The position numbers and the translations under genes are program-made. A stretch of DNA of 64,000 bases from Streptomyces sp. NBC_00289 (GTDB taxonomy: Bacteria; Actinomycetota; Actinomycetes; Streptomycetales; Streptomycetaceae): assembly GCF_041435115.1 (NCBI RefSeq), contig NZ_CP108046.1, positions 6,324,001 through 6,388,000 on the forward strand. The letters are read 5' to 3'. Position 1 is the first letter of the stretch. Each line of letters starts with the position of its first letter. Under the pieces are notes generated by a model, which worked only from the letters and a program-made list of their open reading frames with translations, did no database searches and was not told where the DNA came from. Below are positions 47,415 to 55,346 of this stretch, piece after piece.

Positions 47415-48239
47415 ATGGACGCCATGGACATCTCCTTTCTCGGCGGCCCACGCCCGCAGCGCGGGGTCGGTGTCGTCGCCCCCTTCGACTTCGCGCTGGA
47501 CCGCGAGCTGTGGCGCTGGGTCCCCGACGAGGTCTCGCTGCACCTGACCCGGACGCCGTACGTGCCGGTCGAGGTCAGCCTCGACCTGGCCCGCCTGGTC
47601 AGCGAGCACGAGACACTCGGCGACGCGGTCCGCGCGCTCATCGCGGTCACCCCCGAGGTGGTGGCCTACGCCTGTACCTCCGGCAGCTTCGTCGGCGGGA
47701 TCGCCGGGGAGCGGGCGATGTGCGAGGCGATGACCCGCTCGGGCGCCGTGCCGTCGGTGACGACGTCCGGAGCCCTGCTGGAGGCGCTGACCGAGCTCGG
47801 CCTGCGACGGGTCGCGCTGGTCACCCCGTACACGGAGTCCGTGACCCGGGCCCTGGAGGAGTACGTGGCCGAGGCGGGCGTCACGGTCGCCGGGTGCGCC
47901 TACATGGGCCTGACCCGGCACATCTGGCAGGTCCCCTACCGACAGGTGGCGGACATGGCGCGCCGCGCGGTACGCGGCGGGGCGGCGGGCGCGGGCACGG
48001 CGGACGCCCTGTTCATCTCCTGCACCAACCTCCCGACCTACGACGTGATCCCCCAACTGGAGGCGGAACTGCGTATCCCGGTGATCTCGGCCAACCAAGT
48101 GACGATGTGGGCGGCGCTGCGCCGACTGGGTACCCGAGCCGTGGGGCCGTATCAGGCGCTGATCGATCCGGCGGCGCGATCCGGCCCCGTACTGCCGGAA
48201 GTGCCGGACGAAGAACAGCAGCAGGAAGGCTGGACATGA
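47415..48239 (+). CDS. Asp/Glu racemase-superfamily protein with both catalytic Cys
   Basis: 274 residues from the ATG at 47415; in-frame GTG codons lie just upstream. Cys87 in AYACTSGSFVGG and Cys203 in LFISCTNLPTYD are the two cysteines of the maleate isomerase, racemase and arylmalonate decarboxylase superfamily, of which the ectoine-utilisation protein EutA is a member. Its C-terminus overlaps the paralogous gene (ATGA). It probably acts in the catabolic pathway served by the importer. Confidence 0.82.
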   Translation: MDAMDISFLGGPRPQRGVGVVAPFDFALDRELWRWVPDEVSLHLTRTPYVPVEVSLDLARLVSEHETLGDAVRALIAVTPEVVAYACTSGSFVGGIAGERAMCEAMTRSGAVPSVTTSGALLEALTELGLRRVALVTPYTESVTRALEEYVAEAGVTVAGCAYMGLTRHIWQVPYRQVADMARRAVRGGAAGAGTADALFISCTNLPTYDVIPQLEAELRIPVISANQVTMWAALRRLGTRAVGPYQALIDPAARSGPVLPEVPDEEQQQEGWT

Positions 48240-48967
48240 CAGCACTCGGACTCCTCTACCCGGGCCATTCCGCGGAGGACGACTACCAGCGCATCGAACT
48301 GCTCCTGGGCAGCGACATCCGGGTGGACGTGGTCCACACCGACATCGGCGAGGACGCGCACCGGGTGGACGCACTGCGTGAGATGGGAGCGCCCGGGCGG
48401 CTGGCGGCGGGCGTCGAGCAACTGCGGCTCTCGGGCGCCGAGGCCGTCGTCTGGGCCTGCACGAGCGGCAGCTTCGTGTACGGCTGGGAGGGCGCGCACG
48501 AGCAGGTGCGCGCCCTCGCCCTGTCGGCCGGACTGCCCGCCTCCTCCACCTCCTTCGCCTTCGCGCACGCGGCGGACGAGCTCGGGGTGCGTCGCGTCGC
48601 GGTCGGGGCGACGTACCCGGACGACGTGGCGGCACTGTTCGCGGACTTCCTGCGGGAGGGCGGCGCGGAGGTGGTCGCCGTCCGCAGCTCCGGGATCATC
48701 ACGGCGGCGGAGGTCGCCACCTGGGGCGAGGCCGAGCTGTTCGCGCTGGCGCGGGCCGCCGACCACCAGGACGCGGAAGCGGTCCTCCTCCCGGACACGG
48801 CCCTGCACACGGCCGCCCACCTCCCGGCCCTGGAGAAGGAACTGGGCAAGCCGGTCCTCACGGCGAACCAGGTCACGGTCTGGGAAGCCCTCCGCCTGGC
48901 GGACCGCCGGGTGAACGCCCCGACACTCGGCGCCCTGTTCACCCGGGAACCGATCGTGCAGGCGTAG
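48236..48967 (+). CDS. Asp/Glu racemase-superfamily protein lacking the second Cys
   Basis: 243 residues. The first cysteine is kept (Cys75 in VVWACTSGSFVYG), but the second is replaced by Asp187 in VLLPDTALHTA. The rest resembles its neighbour (TANQVTVWEAL against SANQVTMWAAL). A one-cysteine form suggests a decarboxylase or an isomerase of different chemistry, or a regulatory partner in a heteromer. Coupled to the first gene by ATGA. Confidence 0.8.
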   Translation: MTALGLLYPGHSAEDDYQRIELLLGSDIRVDVVHTDIGEDAHRVDALREMGAPGRLAAGVEQLRLSGAEAVVWACTSGSFVYGWEGAHEQVRALALSAGLPASSTSFAFAHAADELGVRRVAVGATYPDDVAALFADFLREGGAEVVAVRSSGIITAAEVATWGEAELFALARAADHQDAEAVLLPDTALHTAAHLPALEKELGKPVLTANQVTVWEALRLADRRVNAPTLGALFTREPIVQA

Positions 48968-48979
48968 CCGAGGCCAGAA

Positions 48980-49060
48980 CCAGCCCCTCCGGCGTTGGAG
49001 GAGCGGGGTGCGGAGCCGCATCGGGCAGATCCAGCCCCTCCGGCGTTTGAGGAGCGGGGG
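48980..49060. repeat. Two copies of a common Streptomyces hairpin repeat
   Basis: CCAGCCCCTCCGGCGTTKGA followed by GGAGCGGGG occurs at 48980-49008 and 49031-49059. It is a dispersed palindromic element that I know as frequent in Streptomyces intergenic regions. It may act as terminator here, after the racemase-like gene. Confidence 0.75.
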
Positions 49061-49201
49061 TACGGGGGCTGGCCCCCGAAGCGGGCGACGGGCCGGGGGC
49101 GCGGGGGGCCGGACCCCGTACAAGGGTAGGGAATAAACCGGAGCCCCCCTCCTGTTACGCCCGGCGAGGACACCGCACGGCACATCCAGGAGGTACCCAC
49201 C

Positions 49202-50290
49202 GTGACCACAGACGAGATCCGGGGAACGACACTCGGTACCGCTCCCACCCCCCTCTCCGTCCTGGACCTGGTCACCGTGGGCGCGGGCCACACCGCCACA
49301 GACGCCCTCCGCACCAGCGTCGCCCTGTCCCGCCTCGCGGAGTCCCGGAGCTTCCACCGCTACTGGGTCGCCGAGCACCACTCCATGCCGGGCGTCGCCT
49401 CCTCCTCCCCGGCCGTGATCCTGGCCCACCTCGCCGCCCACACCAGCCGCATCCGTCTCGGCTCCGGCGGCGTCATGCTGCCCAACCACGCTCCCCTCGT
49501 CATCGCGGAGCAGTTCGGCACGCTGGAGGCCATGGCCCCGGGCCGGGTCGACCTCGGCCTCGGCCGCGCCCCCGGCACGGACGGCGCCACCGCGGCCGCC
49601 CTGCGCCGGTCCGACCGCCTCGACGAACAGGCCGACGACTTCCCCCAGCTGCTCGCGGAACTCATCCGCTTCCTGGACGACGACTTCCCCGACGGCCACC
49701 CGTACAGCCGTATCCACGCAGTCCCGGGCCCCATCCAGGCGACCTCACCCGGCGGCGTCCAGTCCCCGCACCGGCCGTCCGTCTGGCTGCTGGGCTCCTC
49801 CGGCTTCAGCGCCCGCCTCGCCGGTGTCCTCGGCCTGCCCTTCGCCTTCGCGCACCACTTCTCGGCGCAGAACACCGTGCCGGCCCTGGACCTCTACCGG
49901 GAGTCCTTCAAGCCCTCCGCCGTCCTCGACGAGCCGTACGCCCTCATCGGTGTCTCCGCGCTCGCCACCGAGGACGAGAAGGAGGCCCGCCGCCAGGTCC
50001 TGGCCGCCTCGCTGAACATGGTCCGCCTGCGCACCGGCCGCCCGGGCCTCGTGCCCACCCCGGAAGAGGCGGAGGCGTACGAATTCAGCCCGCTGGAGCG
50101 GGAGTTCATCGACTCCTGGAACTCCAACGTCATCCACGGCACCGCCGACGAGGTCCGCTCCGGCCTGGACGACCTGCACAAGCGCACGGGCGCCGACGAA
50201 CTGATGATCACGTCCCACGCCCACAACGGCGACCTGCGCCTGCGCTCGTACGAACTGATCGCGGACGCCTACGGCCTGCCCACCGCCTGA
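49202..50290 (+). CDS. LLM-class flavin-dependent oxidoreductase
   Basis: 362 residues from the GTG or from this frame's first codon, with CAGGAGG upstream. Begins after a short leader with LSVLDLVTVGAGHTATDALR, then FHRYWVAEHHSMPGVASSSP, SGGVMLPNHAPLVIAEQFGT and RVDLGLGRAPGTD, the pattern of the bacterial luciferase-like MsnO8 group. Uses reduced FMN; substrate unknown. Single gene. Confidence 0.88.
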   Translation: MTTDEIRGTTLGTAPTPLSVLDLVTVGAGHTATDALRTSVALSRLAESRSFHRYWVAEHHSMPGVASSSPAVILAHLAAHTSRIRLGSGGVMLPNHAPLVIAEQFGTLEAMAPGRVDLGLGRAPGTDGATAAALRRSDRLDEQADDFPQLLAELIRFLDDDFPDGHPYSRIHAVPGPIQATSPGGVQSPHRPSVWLLGSSGFSARLAGVLGLPFAFAHHFSAQNTVPALDLYRESFKPSAVLDEPYALIGVSALATEDEKEARRQVLAASLNMVRLRTGRPGLVPTPEEAEAYEFSPLEREFIDSWNSNVIHGTADEVRSGLDDLHKRTGADELMITSHAHNGDLRLRSYELIADAYGLPTA

Positions 50291-50294
50291 GACC

Positions 50295-50317
50295 GGCCCT
50301 GTCGTGACGACAGGGCC
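50295..50317. terminator. Bidirectional terminator
   Basis: Perfect 10-bp stem GGCCCTGTCG/CGACAGGGCC with loop TGA, between the converging oxidoreductase and c-di-GMP genes. Confidence 0.8.
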
Positions 50318-50323
50318 CGGGGC

Positions 50324-52177
50324 TCACACCTGCGGGCAGGCCCGCACCCCCAGCAGTCCGGAGATACGATCCGGCGGCACCGGTCGCGAGTACAGCCACC
50401 CCTGACCGGTGTCGCAGCCGATCCGCCGCAGCCGGGAGGCCTGCGCCGAGGTCTCCACGCACTCCGCCGTGACCGTCAGCCCCAGCCGGTGGGCCAGCTG
50501 GATCATCGCCTCGACGATGACCTCGTCGGCCGGGTTCGGCGCGACGCCCGACCCCTCGTACTGGAAGCCCCGGACGAAGGACCCGTCCAGTTTCAGCACG
50601 GACACGGGCAGCCGGCTCAGATAGGCGAGATTCGAGTATCCGGTGCCGAAGTCGTCGATCGCGATCCGGACGCCCATGTCGCTGAGCGCCTGCAGGGCCT
50701 GCAACGGCCGTCCCGCCGAGCCCATCACCGCCGACTCCGTCAGCTCCAGTTGCAGCAGGTGCGGCGCGAGCCCCGTCTCCGCGAGGATCTGTGCCACGTC
50801 CGCGACCAGGTCCGAGTCCCACACCTGTCGGACCGCCACGTTGACGCTCACGAAGATCGGCGGCTCGTCCGGGTGGTCCACCTGCCAACTGCGGGCCTGG
50901 CGGCAGGCGGTGGCCAGTACCCAGCGGCCCAGCGGGACGATCGAGCCGTCCTCCTCGGCCAGTCCGATGAACCGATTCGGCGTCAGCATCCCGAACTGCG
51001 GGTGCTTCCAGCGCACCAGCGCCTCGACCCCCCGCAGCCGGCCGTCCTCCATCCCCACCAACGGCTGGTACTCCAGGGCGAACTCGCCGCGCTCGATGGC
51101 CGGCCGGAGCGTGGAGGCGAGGGCCTGGCGGGTCATCCGGTGGGCGTTGCGCTCCGGATCGAAGAGTGTCCAGCGGGACTTGCCGTCGGCCTTCGCCCAG
51201 TACAGCGTCGTGTCGGCGGCCTGCATCAGACCCGTGGCACTGGTGCCGGCCGCGTGCCGTTCCACGACCCCGATCGAGGCCGACAGCGACAGCCGCTGAC
51301 CGGCGATGTCGAACGGCGCCTGCAGCGACTTCAGTACGGCCTCGGCGAGATCGGCGAGCTGCTCGGTGCCCGTCGAGTCCTCGACCAGCAGGGCGAATTC
51401 GTCGCCGCCGAGCCGGGCCACCAGCGGGGCGCTCGTCCGGGCGTGCCCCGCCTCGTCGGCGCAGCGGGTGAGGCGTTCGGCCACGGCGGCCAACAGCCGG
51501 TCGCCGACCCGGTGTCCGAGCGTGTCGTTGACGGCCTTGAAGCCGTCCAGGTCCAGGTAGCACAGCCCGATCCGGCCCGTGCCGCTCTCCTCGTACGACT
51601 CCGCCTCCAGCGCGGCCGAGAGGCGCTCGAAGAACAGCGTGCGGTTGGGCAGCCGGGTCACCGGGTCGTGCATCTGCAAGTGCCGCAGCCGCGCCTGGAG
51701 TTCACGGCGGGCGCTGATGTCGGCGACCGACAGCAGGACGCCCTGCTCCTCGTCCGGCAGCGGCGCCACCGTGACCTGCACCCACAGCGAGTGCCCGTCG
51801 GGATGCTTGAGCCGGCGGGTGCAGCGCAGCTTGGCCTGGCGGCCGCGCAGCATCTCGCGGTACGCGTGCCAGGTGCGGGCGTCGGACGCCAGGTCCACCA
51901 GGTCGGCCGCCACGCTCCCGGTCAGCGGGTCCGCGCCGGTGCCGAGCAGGGTGCGGAACGAGGCGTTGGCGCTGGCCACCAGGCCCTCCCGGTCGACCAC
52001 CGCCATCGCCAGCGGGGCGACGGAGAAGGCGGACCTGAAGGGCGCGGGTGACACCGGGGACGCCGGAGACGGGGGTGGCCCGGCCTCCGTACCCGGAGGT
52101 CGTTCTGCGTTACTCACTGTGACGGCCGGCCGGATGAGGTCTGCCGCGGGCGTCGGGCCTTCGGACGTTCCGCTCAC
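50324..52177 (-). CDS. cdgA: PAS-GGDEF-EAL c-di-GMP turnover protein, CdgA-like
   Basis: 617 residues. A PAS domain (about 50-155), GGDEF domain (165-340) with intact LGGDEF at 257-261, and EAL domain from about 350 with EALVRW at 385 and DDFGTGYSNLAYLSRLPVS later. No RxxD inhibitory site five residues before GGDEF is seen. No membrane helix. It makes and/or breaks c-di-GMP, the signal that, through BldD, controls Streptomyces sporulation. The symbol is inferred from domain order and neighbourhood. Confidence 0.85.
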   Translation of the reverse strand: MSGTSEGPTPAADLIRPAVTVSNAERPPGTEAGPPPSPASPVSPAPFRSAFSVAPLAMAVVDREGLVASANASFRTLLGTGADPLTGSVAADLVDLASDARTWHAYREMLRGRQAKLRCTRRLKHPDGHSLWVQVTVAPLPDEEQGVLLSVADISARRELQARLRHLQMHDPVTRLPNRTLFFERLSAALEAESYEESGTGRIGLCYLDLDGFKAVNDTLGHRVGDRLLAAVAERLTRCADEAGHARTSAPLVARLGGDEFALLVEDSTGTEQLADLAEAVLKSLQAPFDIAGQRLSLSASIGVVERHAAGTSATGLMQAADTTLYWAKADGKSRWTLFDPERNAHRMTRQALASTLRPAIERGEFALEYQPLVGMEDGRLRGVEALVRWKHPQFGMLTPNRFIGLAEEDGSIVPLGRWVLATACRQARSWQVDHPDEPPIFVSVNVAVRQVWDSDLVADVAQILAETGLAPHLLQLELTESAVMGSAGRPLQALQALSDMGVRIAIDDFGTGYSNLAYLSRLPVSVLKLDGSFVRGFQYEGSGVAPNPADEVIVEAMIQLAHRLGLTVTAECVETSAQASRLRRIGCDTGQGWLYSRPVPPDRISGLLGVRACPQV

Positions 52178-52556
52178 CGCTCACTCCCGCAGTGCACTCG
52201 GTTTTCGGATGGGTCTCGTCGGGATGGCCGGCCGGGTGGAGGATCGGCCGCCCGGGCCGTGTCCGTGCAGGAAAGGTCAGGAAAGTGTGCCGATCATAGA
52301 GGTTGGCCCCCGGCCCTTCCAGCCACTGTCCAGTGTCGCGGAAGCAGTGGCCGTTCTGACAGATCGTTTCTGCCCGCAGGTGGACGGGTTCTTCGGCCCT
52401 CCGACCAGTTGTGACGGTCCGTGAGCGTTTCGGGGGTGTCGTTTCCGTCGGTCACCGCGTCCTCTCACTCTTCTGGTGCAGACAAACAGGACGTAGTACT
52501 ACAAATGCACACAGGCTGGGTGGCGGTGTCCCGCGAACCGCTTCCCGGAGGTCCAC
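52178..52556. promoter_or_regulatory. Divergent promoter region, cdgA and M6 protease
   Basis: 379 bases without a gene. The perfect palindrome GTAGTACTAC at 52491-52500 lies about 57 bases before the protease start and includes a -10-like TAGTAC. BldD would be an expected regulator of cdgA but I could not identify a convincing site by eye. Confidence 0.45.
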
Positions 52557-53870
52557 GTGCCGCGTCAGCTCCCTCTCAGGGCAGTCACCCGTGAGGTCGT
52601 CGAGCGGCTGGGCCGACTGGGTGCCCGACCTCGACTGCGCAGCACCGCGGCCGTGTTCACCACCATGTCGGCGCTCGCCGCGACCTCGATCCTGACCGGC
52701 CCCTCGGCCGCCGAATCGTTCGCCTCGTCGCCGTGCGCCCTCCGGCGCACCACGGCCCACCACTCGGAGGGGCTGGACACCTGGAACGCCGCCTATCCGC
52801 GCCCGGCCAGTGCCCTCGACGCGGTGATGGTCTTCCTGTCCTTCCCGGACGCGGCCCCCCGCACCACCCCCGCCGAACTGGCCGCCGACCACTTCCCGGC
52901 CACCACCCGCTTCTTCGAACACGCCTCCTACGGCAAGTTCACCCTGCGCCCACACCCGCTGCGGCACTGGATCAGGATGCCGCGGCGCTCGACCTCGTAC
53001 GCCATACGGCGTGACTGGAGTGCCGCCCACCGTGCCGCCTACCTGCGGGACGCGCTCGCCGCGGCCGACCGGCACGTCGACTTCTCGCGCTACGACCTCG
53101 TCTACCTCGTCGCCGACCCGGATGCGCCCGGCGTGGACTCGGACGCCACGAAGGTCGTCAACCTGGACACCCCGCTGCGGGCCGACGGCACGGACATCCG
53201 CCGGGTCGTCACGGTGTTCGAGAAGCATCCGCCGGACCAGCTCGTGCTGGCCCACGAGACCGGGCACGTCTTCGACCTGCCGGACCTGTACCACCGGCCG
53301 ATGGACGGCAAGGGCGACTGGGACACGTACGTCGGCGACTGGGACCTGATGGGTAGTCAGTTCGGTCTGGCGCCCGACCTGTTCGCCTGGCACAAGTGGA
53401 AGCTGGGATGGCTGGAACCCCGCCAGGTCACCTGTGTGCCGGGGATCGGTTCCACGGTGCTGACCCTGGAACCGCTGGGCGCGCACCCGGGTGGCCCGGC
53501 CGTGGGCGCCGCCGGGGCGCCGGCCTTCGGCCTCGGGCTCGGCACCAAGCTCGCGGTGGTGCGGACAGGCCCCGACAGCGTGCTGGCCTTCGAGGCGCGC
53601 GGGCCGATGGGTGACGACGCCGCCGCGTGCCGGCAGGGAGTCCTCGTGTACCGGGTGCGCAGCGGGGAGGAGTCCGGCGGCGGACCGGTGGAGGTGGTCG
53701 ACGCCCACCCGCGCACCGAGGCGTGCTGGGAGAACTCCGTCTACCCGCCGCTCGCCGACGCCCCGGTCGCACTCGGCGAGAGCTTCACCGTGCCCGGCGA
53801 CGACGTGCGGGTGGAAGTGCAGGGCCGCACGGCCGCGGGAGCGTGGACGGTGAGGATCACGCCCGGCTGA
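52557..53870 (+). CDS. Secreted M6-family metalloprotease
   Basis: 437 residues from a GTG (CCGGAGG upstream). A long signal region (STAAVFTTMSALAATSILTG) is followed by the catalytic domain with HETGH at residues 233-237, a zincin site, then DLYHRPMDGKGDWDTYVGDW and DLMGSQFGLAPDLFAWHKWK with the Met-turn-like DLMG. This pattern fits the immune-inhibitor-A (M6) family. C-terminal beta domain. Exported; substrate unknown. Confidence 0.85.
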   Translation: MPRQLPLRAVTREVVERLGRLGARPRLRSTAAVFTTMSALAATSILTGPSAAESFASSPCALRRTTAHHSEGLDTWNAAYPRPASALDAVMVFLSFPDAAPRTTPAELAADHFPATTRFFEHASYGKFTLRPHPLRHWIRMPRRSTSYAIRRDWSAAHRAAYLRDALAAADRHVDFSRYDLVYLVADPDAPGVDSDATKVVNLDTPLRADGTDIRRVVTVFEKHPPDQLVLAHETGHVFDLPDLYHRPMDGKGDWDTYVGDWDLMGSQFGLAPDLFAWHKWKLGWLEPRQVTCVPGIGSTVLTLEPLGAHPGGPAVGAAGAPAFGLGLGTKLAVVRTGPDSVLAFEARGPMGDDAAACRQGVLVYRVRSGEESGGGPVEVVDAHPRTEACWENSVYPPLADAPVALGESFTVPGDDVRVEVQGRTAAGAWTVRITPG

Positions 53871-53893
53871 CCCCCGAGCCGCGCACCAACAGA

Positions 53894-53937
53894 GATGGCG
53901 AGGCCGGTTCGCGTTTCCGCGAAACTGCCTCGCCATC
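53894..53937 (-). terminator. Terminator hairpin after tRNA-Lys copy 3
   Basis: Perfect 11-bp arms GATGGCGAGGC and GCCTCGCCATC with an inner TCGCG/CGCGA. It lies between the converging protease and tRNA. Confidence 0.75.
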
Positions 53938-53944
53938 GTCATCG

Positions 53945-54018
53945 TGCGCCGCCAGGGACTCGAACCCCGGACCCGCTGATTAAGAGTCAGCTGCTCTAAC
54001 CAACTGAGCTAGCGGCGC
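53945..54018 (-). tRNA. tRNA-Lys (CUU), copy 3
   Basis: 74 nt identical to copies 1 and 2. Its 5' end overlaps the last 10 bases of the next upstream protein gene on the same strand, so it may be cut from that transcript or start inside the gene. Confidence 0.97.
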
Positions 54019-54626
54019 CTGCTGACGTCGTAGACCTTAGCATCCTGATCGGCGGGAGGAAAAATCGAAATCCGTACGGCCGCGCGGGCCGCCCGCACCG
54101 CCGCCCACAGCAGGATTTCCGGGCCGGGCAGCCAGGGGCGACGGGTGTCCGGCGCCACCAGCCAGCGCGCGTCGAACCGGCCCCCGGGGCCGGCGGCGCC
54201 CAGCGGCGGGGGCACGGTCACCGCGTCGCCGGTGCCATGGCCCAGCAGCGGCGGGATCGACCCCGTACGGGCGCACTCGCCGTCCCGGTCGCCCCACTCC
54301 TCCCAGCGCATCAGCGACGGCAGCCGCTGAGCCGTGCCCGGCGCGGCGAACAGCAGCATCCGCCCCCAGAACACCGCGACCGGCCCCGACCCGGGGCCCT
54401 CGTCCCACAGCCGGTCGACCATCCGGCGCCCGAACACCACGGGAGCGCTGACCACGTCGAAGACGGCACCGCAGGGGAGCACGACCGGCGCGTCCGGCCG
54501 CTCCTGCCACAGGGACAGGGTGCTGCGCGGGTACGTTCCCGCCGACGCGAGCCAGGCGGCGCCGTCCGGGGTGACCCCCGAGGCGTCGAAGCGGTCGGCG
54601 GCGGACTCGTCACGTGTGCGGCTCAT
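54009..54626 (-). CDS. Primase/polymerase-like (prim-pol) Streptomyces protein
   Basis: 205 residues. The sequence (TPDGAAWLASAGTYPRSTLS, GRMVDRLWDEGPGSGPVAVF, ARTGSIPPLLGHGTGDAVTV) resembles conserved Streptomyces proteins annotated as bifunctional DNA primase/polymerase N-terminal-like, but the catalytic acidic residues are not clear, so it may be a regulatory relative. The last codons and stop lie inside the 5' end of tRNA-Lys copy 3. Confidence 0.6.
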   Translation of the reverse strand: MSRTRDESAADRFDASGVTPDGAAWLASAGTYPRSTLSLWQERPDAPVVLPCGAVFDVVSAPVVFGRRMVDRLWDEGPGSGPVAVFWGRMLLFAAPGTAQRLPSLMRWEEWGDRDGECARTGSIPPLLGHGTGDAVTVPPPLGAAGPGGRFDARWLVAPDTRRPWLPGPEILLWAAVRAARAAVRISIFPPADQDAKVYDVSRRR

Positions 54627-54764
54627 GTCGTCAACGTCTACCGGCCGTGAGCGCGCCGTTCCCGAGGGTTGCGGGAAACCGGGACGCGGGAGGGCGGAGG
54701 GGAGTATCTTGCCCGCCTGGCATATGCCATCAGGGGTGTGCCGTCAGCCCCGGCACGGGGCTCA

Positions 54765-54824
54765 CCCGGTACGGGCAAACCCGCTGCGGGCTTTCCCGGT
54801 ACGGGCTTTCCCGCTACGGGGTGC
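54765..54824. repeat. Four tandem 15-bp palindromic units
   Basis: CCCGGTACGGGCAAA, CCCGCTGCGGGCTTT, CCCGGTACGGGCTTT and CCCGCTACGGGGTGC follow each other without gaps. Each unit can fold into a small hairpin (CCCG…CGGG). In the 215-base gap between two minus-strand genes. Confidence 0.85.
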
Positions 54825-54841
54825 GGAGCCCGCGACCCTGC

Positions 54842-55207
54842 TCACACCGGGTCGACGTGACCCCTGCCCTCGACACCGCTCAGCAGGTCCCGGCCGAACT
54901 CGACCATCTTCCTGGCGTAGTCCTCGGTCCACTCGGCCCGCTCGGCGATGTCCCCCGGGGTCAGCCGGTCGAAGCGACGGGGGTCCGCCAGCTGTGCCGC
55001 GGCGATCGCCTGGAACTCCACCGCGCGGTCGGTCGCCGCCCGGAACGCGTGCGTGAGCTCCGTCGCCCGGGCCAGCAGCGCCCTGGGGTCGTCGATCGAC
55101 TCCAGGTCGAAGAAGTGCTCCGGGTCGTCGGCCACCTGGGTGGGCTCGAAGAGCAGGGGCGCGGGGCGTAGCCGCGGTTCGTTCCGACGCGGCGTGGGCT
55201 CCGCCAT
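54842..55207 (-). CDS. Conserved helical protein of unknown function
   Basis: 121 residues from the ATG at 55207 (GAGGAGGAG upstream). Begins MAEPTPRRNEPRLRPAPLLF, then a helical body with HAFRAATDRAVEFQAIAAAQ and AEWTEDYARKMVEFGRDLLS. It looks like a conserved Streptomyces protein; no domain recognised. Confidence 0.72.
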   Translation of the reverse strand: MAEPTPRRNEPRLRPAPLLFEPTQVADDPEHFFDLESIDDPRALLARATELTHAFRAATDRAVEFQAIAAAQLADPRRFDRLTPGDIAERAEWTEDYARKMVEFGRDLLSGVEGRGHVDPV

Positions 55208-55346
55208 GTCTTCTCCTCCTCGTACGTTGCCGATGGCCCGTCTGCGGAGTGGGCCACCGTCCATTGTCCCGCGCCCGCGCAAGAGGCCCCGGAACACTCC
55301 GGCACCTTCAAGTACGCCGGCCCGCGGGATGTTCCCCCGACCGGGG

